Below, in pieces: positions 12,030 to 23,567 of a stretch of DNA of 64,000 nucleotides. The position numbers and the translations under genes were made by a program. The notes beneath the pieces were generated by a model. That model made no database searches and was not told where the DNA came from. It worked only from the letters and a program-made list of their open reading frames with translations. The stretch covers positions 11,500,001-11,564,000 of the forward strand of contig JAMPIT010000890.1 of NCBI GenBank assembly GCA_026261815.1, given 5' to 3'. Within the stretch, counting starts at the first letter, position 1. Every line of letters starts with the position of its first letter. This DNA comes from Monarcha castaneiventris obscurior (taxonomy: Eukaryota > Chordata > Aves > Passeriformes > Monarchidae).

Positions 12030-12440
12030 CTGCAGGTCTTTTAAACACCCTCAGGGATGGTGACTCCACCACTTCCCTGGGCAGCCGTTCCAAGGCTGAC
12101 AAGCCTTTCCATTTTTTTTTTTTTCCCTAATATCCAGTGTGAACCTCCCCCGGTGCACCTTGAGGCTATTTTCTCTTGCCATAACGCTTGTAACTGGGGA
12201 GACAACTCCCAGCCTGGCTCCACGCTCCTGTCAGGGAGCTGTAGACAGCGATAAGGTCCCCCTGAGCCGCCTTTTCCTCCAAGCTAAACACCCCCAGCTC
12301 CCTCAGCCGCTCCTCTTAAGTCTTGTGCTCCAGAGCCTTCCCCAGCTCCATTGCCCTTCTCTGGATGCGCTCCAGCATCTCCATGTCTCTTGCAGTGAGG
12401 AGCCCAAACCAGCCCAGGACTGAAGGTGCAGCCCCCTAGT
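12030..12440 (-). mobile_element. CR1 LINE fragment
   Basis: Contains reversed CR1 text: agggatggtgactccaccac, ccctgggcagccgttcc, cagctccattgcccttctctgga and tgaggagcccaaacc. It fills most of the gap between the CENPE promoter and the end of the RSPH gene. Confidence 0.88.
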
Positions 12441-12559
12441 GCCAATGATGAGCAGCATCACTGCCGCGCTCTCAGACAGTCCCTCAGTAAGCTGCCTACT
12501 GAATCTGAATTCACGCTTTCATACACACAAGTGGCACTGCCATGTGAGTTTAAAAAAGA

Positions 12560-12565
12560 TTTATT
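12560..12565 (-). terminator. Poly(A) signal of the RSPH gene
   Basis: AATAAA on the minus strand, about 340 bases after the RSPH stop codon. A second overlapping AATAAA-like motif is adjacent (ttatttaaat). Confidence 0.7.
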
Positions 12566-12761
12566 TAAATAAAACGTACGCATGTAGAGAAGTGAGGGCT
12601 AGAAAAACTGTGTGAACATCTGGTGGATGGTAGTTCTCAGTTCAAAGCAGTATCATTTTAGGAAGCAGATAATGTTTGCGTACTCAAACAGAAAAAGGCT
12701 TCATGCCAGTTCAAGTAGGTTTCAGGGGCAGGGAAGGAGAGGAATACAGCTGCAAAGAAAA

Positions 12762-12797
12762 GCCTACAGAAATCAAAAAGCCTACAGAAATCAAAAA
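12762..12797. repeat. 18-bp tandem duplication
   Basis: Two exact copies of gcctacagaaatcaaaaa in the presumed 3' untranslated region of the RSPH gene. Confidence 0.9.
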
Positions 12798-12902
12798 AGA
12801 ATGCTCCAAGTGCATTTCTTTTGAAGTCAGCAAATAAATGACTACGTTATGAAAATGCCATTCATGTTCAAACTTTTAAAACAGCCTGTTTCCTTCCATA
12901 TT

Positions 12903-13119
12903 TTAATCATCCTCTGCTTCCTCTTCTTCCTCTTCCTCTGCGGCCAAGGCTTCTTCCTGCGCAACCCTGAAAGCAATTTCCTCTTCCACAGTGGGGTCTA
13001 CTGTCTCAGTGATTCCTGGCCCACTGGGGTACTCTGCTTGTGCTGGCGGGGGCAGCGCGGGGGTGTGGCTTTCTGGGCTGTATTTGTGACCCCAGCCAAA
13101 GTAGATGTTGTCAAATTTC
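12903..13119 (-). CDS. RSPH4A: RSPH4A coding exon 6 (C-terminus)
   Basis: Residues 485-556: [36 protein letters not shown], ending in a Glu-rich tail AEDD and TAA at 12905-12903. Acceptor ctcag. Confidence 0.95.
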
Positions 13120-16100
13120 CTGAGAACGAGAAGTCAAAGATCACACATCCACCCCCTGACAAAATATTAGTGCTCTGCTGCACAGAAAGTCACTGTGATG
13201 CAGATACCCTAGAGCAGAAGAATTTTAAAGACAGCACCGCTTTTTAACTGCTCTATTATTATTAATAACAATTATTAACAGATCTTCTATTTAAAATGAT
13301 GAAGTGTCACTGCACTGCACTGCAATGCACGAGGGTAACAATGGGTAACAACTTCAAAGGCTAACAACTTCACAAGGGTAACAATGTGCCAACCAAAAGT
13401 GCCCTTTTAAAAGCACGTGGAGGTAGTGACCATGTAGTGGAAATACACGTGGAGGTAATAACCATGTGTAGTGGAAACTGAACCACAGAAGGTAGCTGGT
13501 TTTGTAAAAAGTCCCACAGATATGAGAATATGTCTTTTAAATCAAGGACCATGCTCACATACTAACTGGGTGTTTACACCCAGTAATTTTATGCCAGCCT
13601 TTCCAATGATTATTTGTTTTCAGTCTTAAATACATATTTACTGTTGCTGTGCACATTCAAGTGGCCTTCTCCATCAGTCTCTGGAATAGCTAGAATTCAG
13701 TCAATGAATTAATAATAAAGCAAGTCTGCCTGCATGAGAGAGGCACCTGTGTGTAGCACATCCAGTCAGTGTTGTAACCATGTCAGGTAGACTCTCACCT
13801 GCCAGATGCAAAAGCATAAGCTCCAGGCCATCGGTTAGACTGCAGGATTGCAACAGAATATTGTGGGATCAGGTTTGTAGAAGCCTGAGCTGTCCAAGCA
13901 GGGATGTTTTTCATTCCTGGAGACAGCCAAACACACACTGTCTATGAATAAATGGACTTAACGAGCCTCTACAAAATATTTAAGACTGAGCTACAAGACT
14001 TGCACAGAATTCAAGCAAGGTTTATATTAAGTTGTGTGACAGAAGAGCCAGTAGTCAGAAACAGTTAAGTGTAGGCACTGTTTTAAAACAGGAAGTTTGC
14101 ATGTATGGGTAGGTAGCACAGGAATGCTGATAGACTCCCCACACACAGAAGAAATTCAGTAGCACCCCTGGTTCTTTTTTCAATGACTTTTTATCATTTA
14201 TGGATAAATTGTATAGCTATATTTCAACTTGATTAAGGAATGGAGAGTAGGAAAATAATCTAATATTGATATAACCTAATATTCAGGCTCCCTTATTCCC
14301 ATGATTTGCTGCAGTGAAATGCTAAAAGATCTAAATTCTTATGCAAATAATGTATATCAGTGCATATGTTACATATTAATTATTCTATTTATTTACACAT
14401 ACACACTTCTCTTTTTTCCTAAAAAGATGAGATAAAATAGCTGAATGTATTTCATGTAGTGAGTTGTTCTAAACTTGCAATAACCTGAGAAGTCTAAGTT
14501 ATTTTTTCCTTTTAATCTCAACAAGATGGTTACCTAGTAAACCTGGTTATTTCAGTTTTAATGTCAATACTGTTAACCATTTTGCTTTGGATTGATTTTG
14601 TAAAAGAATATGTTTACCCTACAGAGGCAAACTATATTGCTTCAAGAAGTGTCAAGAGTTCTACAACTTCAAGTATTTACTGCTAAATGACAATATTCCT
14701 AGTGGCTCTCTATCAAAAACTTCATATTCCATGAAGAATACCTTCATCTTCAGATATTAGAGTAAGAAGGGGTAGTCCTCTTTCTTCCTCTTGCTCTTCT
14801 CCCTCCTCCTCTTTGTCTTCCTCTTCATCTTCTTCTTCGTCTTCCTCTGATTTTTGAAAAGGATTAATCCAAACACAGCGACCCTAAAATTGATGTGGAG
14901 AAGTAATAAATACATGCAACAAGCATTGAAAGAATGCAAGTTAAAACTAGTTAAAACAATTGGCTCAGACACACACAGTGAAGGGACGGGGAGAAGAAAA
15001 ATACGTATTCCATAACTAGTATGTTGTTAACAGAATATTGTATCCACTTGGCAGAACGTTCCCCTCATTCCTTCCTCATCCCTGCTTACTATTTGACAAT
15101 AACCTTATACCTCTCTCATCAGCTTTTTGTCATTTTGTATTCTTCAGTTCCTGGCCAGTTTGGTTTATATCCTTGCTAGATTACCAGTTACTGCAAACTA
15201 TGGACTTTACCCCTTCCCTTTAAAATCTGCTTTGTTATTTAACCAGTCAGAGGAACATAACAGAATGTTCTTAAGATTCCAATGTATATAAATTCTATTT
15301 TTCACAACTATTGTTTTGCTGGTATTCAGTTGAAACCTTATTTCGTACCATTTGCTGTTATTTTACACCAGCATTCTTGAATTGGCAGACTGGCCATCAA
15401 ACCATCCACCAATGAAAATCAAATCAGTAATTACTCTCTCTAGCACTAGTCTGATAGAACATGTTTTAAGTTTTTTCATTTGCATATTTCATATTAGAAA
15501 ATATAAAACAGAAAAATACCCAGAAGAAAACACCAAATAAGTTCCATTTAGCATACAACCATAAGCTACTTGCTTTTTAGCATCCTACCCAAGAAAAGAC
15601 AATTTTAAACATTTCTGTCAAGTAAGGATCTCAAAGCAGAAAACCTAATACAGAAGATTGCAAGAAATGATTGTTATCTATCAGGGCCTAAATCCATACT
15701 GTTACTTGAAGAGAGGTTTCAATCTCAAGAAGACACCAATGGAAAAAGTACTAAACCTAGTAGGTTCCTAAATACATACATATACATATACATATACATA
15801 TATATATAATATATATATAATATACAATATATATTTTTATATCTTTGTATTATTTATATTTATACAATTATATTTATAATTTATATTTATACACACACAC
15901 AAAAAAATATATGGTATTTGTAAACATGTGCAAGGCATTTACATATTATAAACCATATAAAATGTATGTTTTATGTGTAAGATATTTAGTTATTACACAT
16001 GATATAAAACGTATTTTCTGTATAAAAATCTTTCAGTGCAACACCATTTCTGGTGAACAGTTTGCATGTGCAGGTGAGGAGTGTCATTCCCATTCTGTGA

Positions 16101-19100
16101 CCCTAGGAGCCCTGCAGTGTGAGTGCTATCCAGGGCCCGTGTGAGCTGTGCTGGCACACACCTGCTTCAGAATGGCCTTTACATGGTGAGCCCACGTGGC
16201 GAGGGACTCCACCATCTCCACCACTGGGGGAGGCTCAAACTCGGGGTTTTCTTCATATGCATCTCCTTCGTCGTCATCTTCGTCCTCATTTGCAAACTGG
16301 TAAAATCCAGTGGGAGAGACGTGGGTTCCTGCTGAGATCCGAGCTATCTGTGCACGCAGGTAATTGGCCTCATTTCCAGGAAAAGGAGGAAAGCTCACCA
16401 CAGGAGCATCCAGCCGGCCAGTGAAGAACTTCTTGATTTTCCTGGCACAGACAATCTGGGCTGGTGTTACTGGAGGCAACTTCACCCAGGGTTTGCCTGG
16501 CTCATTACAGACAAAGTAGACATATTTATTAGTCCCAGTCCCATTTTCTTCTTTTGGGACCTCAGGTGGGGGTTTATAGGTGGACTTCGGTGGTTCAGCT
16601 TCCTTTTCTTTCTCCTCATCTTCTTCTTCAGCCTCATCCATCTCTTGCTCTCCTTCCGCAACAGTTTCCTCTTCTTGCTCTCCTGTTTCCTCCTCCCCTT
16701 CCCCTTCATGTAACTGTACTTCAGCTATAATATAGTTCATTTCCAGGCCCAAAATTTTGCCCCAGAAGCGACAGGTCTGGATTGGCTGAACATTAATTAG
16801 GTTTTTAAGGGAAAGGAATATGTAATAGGATTCGTCTTTGTCCAGGCCAATTCCAGCCTGCTCAAAATAAAAGGCTGTTTCCATCACATTTGGTAGAGAG
16901 GGTTGTCCCTAGGAAAGAAGATTCAGAGTTAGAGCTAAAGAATATTATAATTATCTATTTAAAAAATTAAACATGTTATCTACTGAACATTATACTTCAC
17001 TTTCCTATAGTGCCACTCATTATCCCAAAGTGCTTTGCAGACATTCATTCACTACTTTTCTTACTATCATTTAGAAAAATTAAAAGTGTCTCTTAGTGGT
17101 AAAGAAGAGAACACAGATGAACTGCAGCTCTTAAAACACAGGATTTCAAAATTCAAACTCCTAATTATTGCAAAATAAGGAAAGTCAGCATTCTTACACG
17201 AGATCTACAAAGGATTCACTGCTAGAGCACGTCAGCTAAGAGGCCTTGATGCCTGCAGTGACACTGTATTGCCTTGTTGTAGATAATACAGATTTTAGAT
17301 ATTTAGGCACCAGACCAGCAATATTTCTCTAGGGTGGATGTTCATTTGAAAACCTTGGCATTCAGCTCCCTGTGGTTTTTAAAATACTGCCCCCTGCTCT
17401 TCCTGCAGTCCATTGTAAGTGTCCATCTGGCTTCAGTGGAAGCAGAAGTAGGCCAATAATTAAGTATTTCCATTTGTTTTATCACCTGTCTCTCATTTAA
17501 TGGGGGGTAGGTGATCATATAACACAGACAGAGTTATTAGAAGTTGGTCTTGACAGGGTAGGGAATTTGGAAGAATTAGCACTAGTTTCATATGGAATTT
17601 CTTTGGATCTGACAGGTTTCTTGTATCAAAGCAAGATTGACAGGAGTATGAAAAATTCATAATTCCTTTCTGAAATACCCTATCTTTATTCTCAATTTTC
17701 ACCATCCTATACCAGTTACTGTAAGATAGGCTATGGAAAATATGAAGATGAGATTATCTCTTCTATTGTTGGTGTTTGTATTCTGCAACCATAACCTTTG
17801 AATATATACTGGTAACTTCATATGAAAATCAACATCTTGTTGATTGATTTCCCTTGTTATTATAATTCTCATTTATATTATAACTCTCATTATAAGAATT
17901 CTATTTTCTTCTTGGGTACAAATGCCCCTGCATATAAACAACCGAATAATGAAAAACCATGTTTTAAGAAGTGGCTTTTCAATTGTATTAGTTGTTCATT
18001 AAAACTGTATTTTGTTTCAGTTGGAGAAGGACAGACTGGAACCACAGCTGGAGCAGAAAGGATCACAAAATTCTGCATTCTCTATTTTGCAGTAGCAGCT
18101 ATGCACAATATTGTCTAACTGGTATCAAGAACTGTGGTCACTTTAGGTAAAGAAATGTCCCTTTTATATAAAGAAACTTGGATGCAATATTCCGTGCTGA
18201 ACTGGCATATGGGAGATGTTATAAACCTTACTTTCTGTTCATCACCTCTATAACATCCCTGATAAATAAAGGCTCAGGATTTACTACAGGAAAAAATCTC
18301 AACTAAGTAACCAGACGGGATTTTTATTTCAGAACTAGACATGGGACCAGCTCAGCTGTGAAGAGGGTACATGGTGCTGTGACTGCAATTATTTATATGG
18401 TCAGGAGAGGCAGCACCACAGAAGAGACCACAACTTCCTCCCTTCCGCCTTTCCCTTCCCACCATCCGTCCCCCCCTTCCCCGGTATATCTGGTATCTGT
18501 TTCACGCTGATAATAACTCACCATCTCTTCATCTAGTTCTTCTTCTTCTCCAACGTCCTTGACGAACAGAGCTTTACACTTTTCTGCAGCTTCATATGTT
18601 GGAAGAATCAGATGTTCATCTCGAAGTGTGTCCATTTTTTTCCGAAACTGAGCCCACTTCACATCCTTGCTGATATCCTCAATTATGTCTACTGTATTTG
18701 TGGGCTGCTCATCCAGGACCTTTGTTAGTATATTAGCAAGATGATCATATCTGTCATATAAATGTAAATATTGTTGGCTTACTATACAAAGGTCTTAGAA
18801 TATTATGCTTTTATTAACAAAAGTAAAGGCTAATCATCTGGATCTTTGGAGAAATCATAGGAATAGTTAGAAGAAAGGGGATCATGAAGGGTTAAGGGAA
18901 GTTAGAGTTAAAACTAGTCTGATTATACTTAGGAACATTCCCATCTTCCATTTCTAGTATATGCCCCATCTATCTATGAGCCGAAACTGAATTTAAACTT
19001 ACTCTTAATCAAATCAATTTCTTTTTGAACTCTCTATAAAATTCCATGAGGAATTTTGGTTCTGAAAGATGTTGGACACATGCAAGTATCACTAGTGATG

Positions 19101-19439
19101 AAATATTGCACGTATAACATTATTCCATTCTACAGATACTTCCCTTTGTCCTTTTACTAACTACTTTTCTCACCACTCATACTTCCTACACCTTTTGACC
19201 GTGATCCTTTTTCAGACTTACAGGTTCAGGCCAGATTTTGTGCTGCTCTTCAGTAAATAGGCTTTCGCATTCTTGATTGCCAGCATCCGGGCTTCGGGGT
19301 CGGGTATCTGATCCTCATATGGGCTGTACCCGGGCTGATCAAGGCCATAACCTGGTTCGTGTGGCTGATAAGGGCCATGCCCATGTTCATAGGCATCTTT
19401 TGGTTCCTGTGAAGGGTCTACTTCTGGTGACTGATCCAT
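12903..19439 (-). CDS. RSPH4A: Radial spoke head protein 4A/6A family (complete, 6 exons)
   Basis: Structural protein of the radial spoke head of motile cilia and flagella (family knowledge). Coding segments, in gene order: 19222-19439, 18522-18750, 16162-16908, 14742-14883, 13799-13916, 12903-13119; total 1,671 nt, 556 residues plus stop, all GT/AG and in phase. Diagnostic segments: [20 protein letters not shown] (junction of exons 1 and 2), [84 protein letters not shown] and [10 protein letters not shown]. Acidic Glu-rich stretches lie near 240-275, 365-375, 410-432 and at the C-terminus. Residues such as TLRDEH and KYSPES recall RSPH6A while LGLEMNYI recalls RSPH4A, so the exact paralog is uncertain. 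The ATG is chosen because it has A at -3 and G at +4. The protein is shorter than human RSPH4A (about 716), mainly in the N-terminus. Confidence 0.94.
13302..13388. repeat. Short tandem repeats in RSPH intron 5
   Basis: CACTG pentamers (cactgcactgcactgc) followed by several gggtaacaa/ctaacaact units with small variations. Confidence 0.75.
13414..13477. repeat. Tandem duplication with CACGTG E-boxes
   Basis: Two about 31-bp copies of cacgtggaggtagtgaccat...gtagtggaaa, each opening with a canonical CACGTG E-box. Confidence 0.85.
13799..13916 (-). CDS. RSPH4A: RSPH4A coding exon 5
   Basis: Residues 446-484: [20 protein letters not shown] and [18 protein letters not shown]. Acceptor tccag, donor GCAG|gtgaga. 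Confidence 0.93.
14742..14883 (-). CDS. RSPH4A: RSPH4A coding exon 4 (acidic)
   Basis: Residues 399-445: [18 protein letters not shown], a run rich in Glu/Asp, then [14 protein letters not shown]. Acceptor tttag; the donor GAAG|gtattc is weaker than the others. Confidence 0.9.
15773..15900. repeat. AT-rich (TATACA)n/(TA)n satellite
   Basis: tatacatatacatatacatatatata grading into imperfect ATAT repeats and an (AC) run, in RSPH intron 3. Confidence 0.9.
16162..16908 (-). CDS. RSPH4A: RSPH4A coding exon 3 (core)
   Basis: Residues 150-398, the largest exon (249 codons, phase 0 at both ends) with most of the radial-spoke domain. A Glu-rich insert is followed by [20 protein letters not shown] and the conserved [20 protein letters not shown]. 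Donor KQ|gtgtgt corresponds to the exon end before GRC in mammals. Confidence 0.96.
18522..18750 (-). CDS. RSPH4A: RSPH4A coding exon 2
   Basis: Residues 73-149: [43 protein letters not shown], acidic end EEEELDEEM. Acceptor gacag, donor GATG|gtgagt. Confidence 0.94.
19222..19439 (-). CDS. RSPH4A: RSPH4A coding exon 1
   Basis: Residues 1-72, [12 protein letters not shown] then a Gly/Pro/Tyr-rich stretch ([20 protein letters not shown]), then [16 protein letters not shown], the conserved start of the family domain. Donor ACCT|gtaagt. The frame stays open upstream, but no ATG occurs there. Confidence 0.92.
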
Positions 19440-19825
19440 GCTGCACCTTGCCCCCGGCGCTCTGGGAGCCTCGTCCCGGCGCGTCCCCGGCCGATGTTTG
19501 GCTGTGGTCGGCGTGGGAGGCCGAGGTGTTGAACCGGGCTCTGTGCCTGACACGGGGCTGGTCCTGCTGCACGGGCCGGTCTGGCCGACACCTCCCCTTT
19601 GGTGCTGTGCTTGGTGGGGCTGAGGGGTGCTTTTCCTCAGTCCTCGTGGCTGCTCAGCCCCTCGCCTCCTCTCCTGGTACTCGCAGGGAGCCGGTCCCGG
19701 TTCCGACGGCTGGGGCCGACGGGGGTCTCAGAAGGCGGCCGCCCGGGGCCCCGCTGGGACGGCGAGCAGCCCGGGGGCTGTGTCGGGCCCACAGGCGGGC
19801 TGGCTCCTGCCCTTCCCGCGGGCCT

Positions 19826-19868
19826 GGCCCGGGGGCTCGCTGGGCCCGGGGGCTCGCTGGGCCCGGGG
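19826..19868. repeat. 17-bp GC-rich tandem repeat
   Basis: ggcccgggggctcgctg repeated twice exactly plus nine bases of a third copy. Confidence 0.9.
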
Positions 19869-19909
19869 CAGCGCGGCCCCTCAGCAGCAACGGCGGCGGC
19901 GGGCGGGGC

Positions 19910-19923
19910 GTCGCCGGGGGAAC
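19910..19923. promoter_or_regulatory. Imperfect RFX X-box
   Basis: GTCGCCGGGGGAAC fits the RFX consensus GTNRCC-N(0-3)-RGYAAC with one mismatch. RFX factors drive cilia genes; the match is weak in such GC-rich DNA. Confidence 0.3.
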
Positions 19924-20129
19924 GCGGCCGCGGAGAGGGAGGCAGGGCAGCCCCAGTGACCCGCCCCGGCTGCCGCTCCCCTTGCCACAGAGCCTCTTCG
20001 GCCCTTCTTCGCTGTGTGCAGCGGTACTCACGGCGTGGCGGTGGAAGGAAAGCGTTGGGGGCCGGCTTGGACGGCGCCCTGAGCTGCCTGGTCCCGTGAG
20101 GGGCGTCCCTGCTCATGGCACCACGTGAG

Positions 20130-20175
20130 AAGGTGGCTGATGTCCCTTCCAACCCAAACCAGTCCTGTTCTGTGA
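20130..20175 (+). mobile_element. CR1 3'-end relic
   Basis: gatgtcccttccaacccaaaccagtcctgttctgtg is the 3' terminus of a CR1 element, here in plus orientation. Confidence 0.75.
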
Positions 20176-20487
20176 AACCATTAAATGCTGTTAATGCTTT
20201 TCCTTGAACGACTGTGGTACGAGAGTCTTTCAAATGTCTGCTGAGAGCAGAAGTATGGGTCTTCAAAAGTTTAATCTTGTTTTATAAGGTCTTCAATTTG
20301 CCTTCATTGCTTTCATGTTGATTTTAGTGGTGATATGCTGTTCATAAACTACAAAGTTTTTTTCTTTTAAGAGAAGAAAAATACTGGACAATATGAAATT
20401 TGTTTTAAAAAAATCTGTTCACAGAATAGAAAGGGGAAAAAACCCGAGCAGATGTAAGTTAAGTTGGAAGGAAGGTGCTTGAGGAGA

Positions 20488-20542
20488 AAGCAGTTTTGTC
20501 ATGCGACACTATCAAAAGCAGTTTTGTCAGGCGATGCTGTCA
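20488..20542. repeat. 27/28-bp tandem duplication
   Basis: Two copies of aagcagttttgtcatgcgac...atca with a few differences, immediately before a CR1 fragment. Confidence 0.8.
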
Positions 20543-20549
20543 GTGTTAA

Positions 20550-20845
20550 TCAGAGAATTACAGAATCTGCTGAGCTGGAAGCGACCCAGGAGGGTTATGA
20601 AGTCCAACTCCTGGCCCTGCACAGGACACCCCAAGAGTCACACCCTGTGCCCGAGAGCATTGTCCAAATGCTTTGTGAACACTGCCAGGCTGGTGCTGTG
20701 ACCATCGCCCTGGGGAGCCTGTTCCAGTGCCCAACCACTCTCTGGGTGAAAAACCTTTTCTTGATATCTGACCTAAACCTGCCCTGACTCAACTTTATGC
20801 TGTTTCCTCAACTCCTGTCACACTTCGAGAAAGTGAAGAACTAAG
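20550..20845 (-). mobile_element. CR1 LINE fragment
   Basis: Reversed CR1 end: agaattacagaatctgctgagctgg, gtccaactcctggccctgcacagg and gagcctgttccagtgcccaac. The minus strand retains a decayed reverse-transcriptase end ([13 protein letters not shown]). Confidence 0.9.
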
Positions 20846-23537
20846 GAGACAGGTGGCCATAATGTGAGTAACTTTCGTTTGCGACAGTATTCAAACACTA
20901 AATTGTTTAAAGATTTGGTGTTATTTCCCATTATCCTACCCTGATTCCATTGGTAAAAGATTTAGTCTGTTTCTCCAAGTCGAGTCTGTTTTGCCCATGA
21001 CAGTAACAGGTGAATGATCTTGCTGTTGAGTTTTTTCTCCCCTCTCTGGTTTAAAAGAGGGAGTGATAGAAAATCAACTTTGGGGGGCACCTGGCATCCA
21101 GCCAGGGTTAAACCAGTAGAGTGCTGTAAAAATCTCAGCAAAATACCTTATTAAAGTTACAAGCTTTGTTAAATAAAGTAGTGCAATACCTGAACTGTAA
21201 AACATACTTCTCTGTCATTGGTGGATCAGCTAATATAAGTTTTAAAAGGTTTATTTTGGATATTTTAAAAGCAACCAGAAAAAAATTATCAAATAGGTAT
21301 GGCAAACTTCTGTCAAGTTCCAAGAGAGTAAATTCTAGAAGTATCATTGAGGAATCTGACCTATTCTGAAGGAGCAGCAAAATGTACTTTTCCACATCTT
21401 TAACAGGTGGAGCAGTTATATAAAGAATGAAAAAGTTTCTACATTGTGTTCCTATGATTCCAACAAGTAAGACGTTATCATAAAATATGTTAGTCCTGCT
21501 GGGCATCTACTTGTAGAGGTTTTTTTATGGATCTTTGCAAGGAACGTGCCCAGGTTCGTTTTGTAGAATTTACACATTGACTGCAGAGGGCGATACAGTA
21601 CTTGCAAATTACGTGTGGATTCCGCTTTATTTGATGTCCATATCTCATATTTGGAAGGAAAACTTGTTTAGTAATTCACTTCTTTTAAGATTATATGAAC
21701 TAAGTTATCTTTCTGTTTGTGTGGTGAGTGAAACAGTGGCTCAAGAAAGAGCAAGTGCTTTGTCTTTTCAATTTTACTCTGCAAAGAAAGAAAACTAGGG
21801 GCACTTACATTGTTTAAGTTAGGACACATGAAAAATGTGCAAGGGCTCAGGACAAAAAATACATCAGTGCAGAAGGATGTTTCAGCAAGGTGCTATGATG
21901 GCCTTTTGTTGATGCAGAAAAGTAGGAAATGGATATGTGCAATATTGCGGCATAATGATACTCTGATCATTGTCGGTAGCATGGGTTAATTAGCTGAACA
22001 GTAAATTAAGTATTAATGTTTTCTCCTTCCAAAGGAGGCATGTTAATGGTTTGTATTGTCTCTGCTGTGGCCAGGTAGCCATGGTTTCTTGTCCTGTGGA
22101 ATCAATTTTGCTCTTCAGTAGCTTTTTTTTTTTTTTTTTTTTTAACTGAACTCCTGCCTATTACTGGCTTTGAAATGGAGAGCCAAAGATGATAAAAAAT
22201 GTTGCATATAGAGCTGGACATCTGTTGTATTTCTGTAGAGTTTCATTAGTGAACTTTGAACATGTGAATTTTGCACTGGGAAGGGAATGACAGGCAATGT
22301 GGAAAAAGCTTCCCTTTTCAGCTGATAATCCTGTGCTCTGTTGATTTCTTTGCAAACAAGTATTGAATTGGAAAGCCCAGATTCAGGCCCCAGGTGTGTC
22401 TCCCTAGAAGACAGCCTTCATCTCGGGACCAATAAGTAGCACCTGTAACTGCTGAGGTGAAGCTGGTCTTTTCTGTGCAGCTGGCAAGGCAAATTTAACT
22501 TCATTCCAGCCTATACAATAGGAAGCAGCTGCTGTTGCTTTCTGCTCAGAGCTTGTGCCATCAAGTAGTTGCAGGTGTGCTGGCAGCTCACTAAAGAGGA
22601 GGGCATCATTAGTAGGTTCTTGTTGGGTTTCCTGTGGCATAGGTTTCCGACTGCATGCCGTGGTCAAGGCTTAAGTGCCTGAATGTCTGAAGATGAGCTT
22701 TAGCTTTTTCTTTACACTATGTTTATGGATTAATTACTTTTGCTTGCCCTGACTGCTTCCAAATGACTTCAAGAGGAAAGGTACTTGAAAAATGTGGATT
22801 TTGTCTTGTTATCATTGTTAATTCTTGTTAAAAGACTATTAACTGCATAACTACTTTTTGATCTCTTTTTCTTAAATGTTTAGTTCAGAAGCCAGTGATA
22901 TTTGTTTCTCCTGCAGTTCCAAAAAACCCTCATGCAATTTCTATGCTTGGTTAAACATACAGCAAGTGTTTTTAATTGTGTAATGGAGTTTCCTCTTTTT
23001 TTCCTTTTTTTAACCCAAAGAGGATCAAAATGTACTTCTGCCTCACTTTCAGGATATAGTTTTCCATCTGATCAAAGTTCTTTTTTGTATATCACTTCTG
23101 AAAGTAATTTCCTGCTAAATATCTGAGGAAATTCTTGTATGTATAAAAGTAAATATTATTACCTGAATCTTAACTGTTTATTGTGCAGAGAGGAATAGAT
23201 ACTCATACAAGTTCTCCTTAAAATATGGCAGACTTTTTTTCTGTTGGTTCCAAGGTTTTCACTGAGTCATACTGCAGGCGTACATCTTTCTTCTCCCATA
23301 GGGAGATTGAGTCTTTCCTCTTCTTTGGGCTATATGCTGAAGTCAAACTGTATTCTTCAGGTGGTCATAGATATTAGATTAGCATTGGCAGTCTGAGATG
23401 CTTTTGTATGTGAGGCAATATTACCGGGAAGCTGAGAGACCATCATCCTGTTGTGGGGGGCTGATAGGAAATGCATATGGTGCTCTGAAGAAAAAAATAA
23501 TGATTTTTGGAGGTCCAGGCTGGCTTTTGCTCTTATT

Positions 23538-23567
23538 GAAGTCAGCAGGAGCTTTGCTACTGACTTC
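23538..23567. repeat. Short hairpin (GAAGTCAG ... CTGACTTC)
   Basis: Inverted 8-bp arms around a 14-bp loop. The wording (attgaagtcagcaggag...tgacttc) resembles old dispersed repeats common in amniotes. Confidence 0.4.

Larger units (their letters stand above)
19440..20060 (-). promoter_or_regulatory. CpG-island promoter of the RSPH gene
   Basis: Dense CpG and GC-rich sequence directly upstream of the start codon. It contains a 17-bp tandem repeat (19826-19868) and an imperfect X-box (19910-19923), as expected for a cilia gene. Long frames on both strands (for example 19277-20128) reflect GC content only. Confidence 0.75.

Noticed and set aside
11417..12130. Long open frames on both strands around CENPE exon 1
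   Set aside because: Low-complexity Arg/Gly/Pro/Ser translations typical of a CpG island; only MADEGAV... is a real exon.
19440..19553. N-terminal extension of the RSPH protein
   Set aside because: The frame is open but contains no ATG (the upstream beginning is GTG); the ATG at 19439 has a strong context.
19277..20266. Open frames up to 283 codons upstream of the RSPH gene
   Set aside because: They overlap each other on both strands in a CpG island and have no recognisable protein features.
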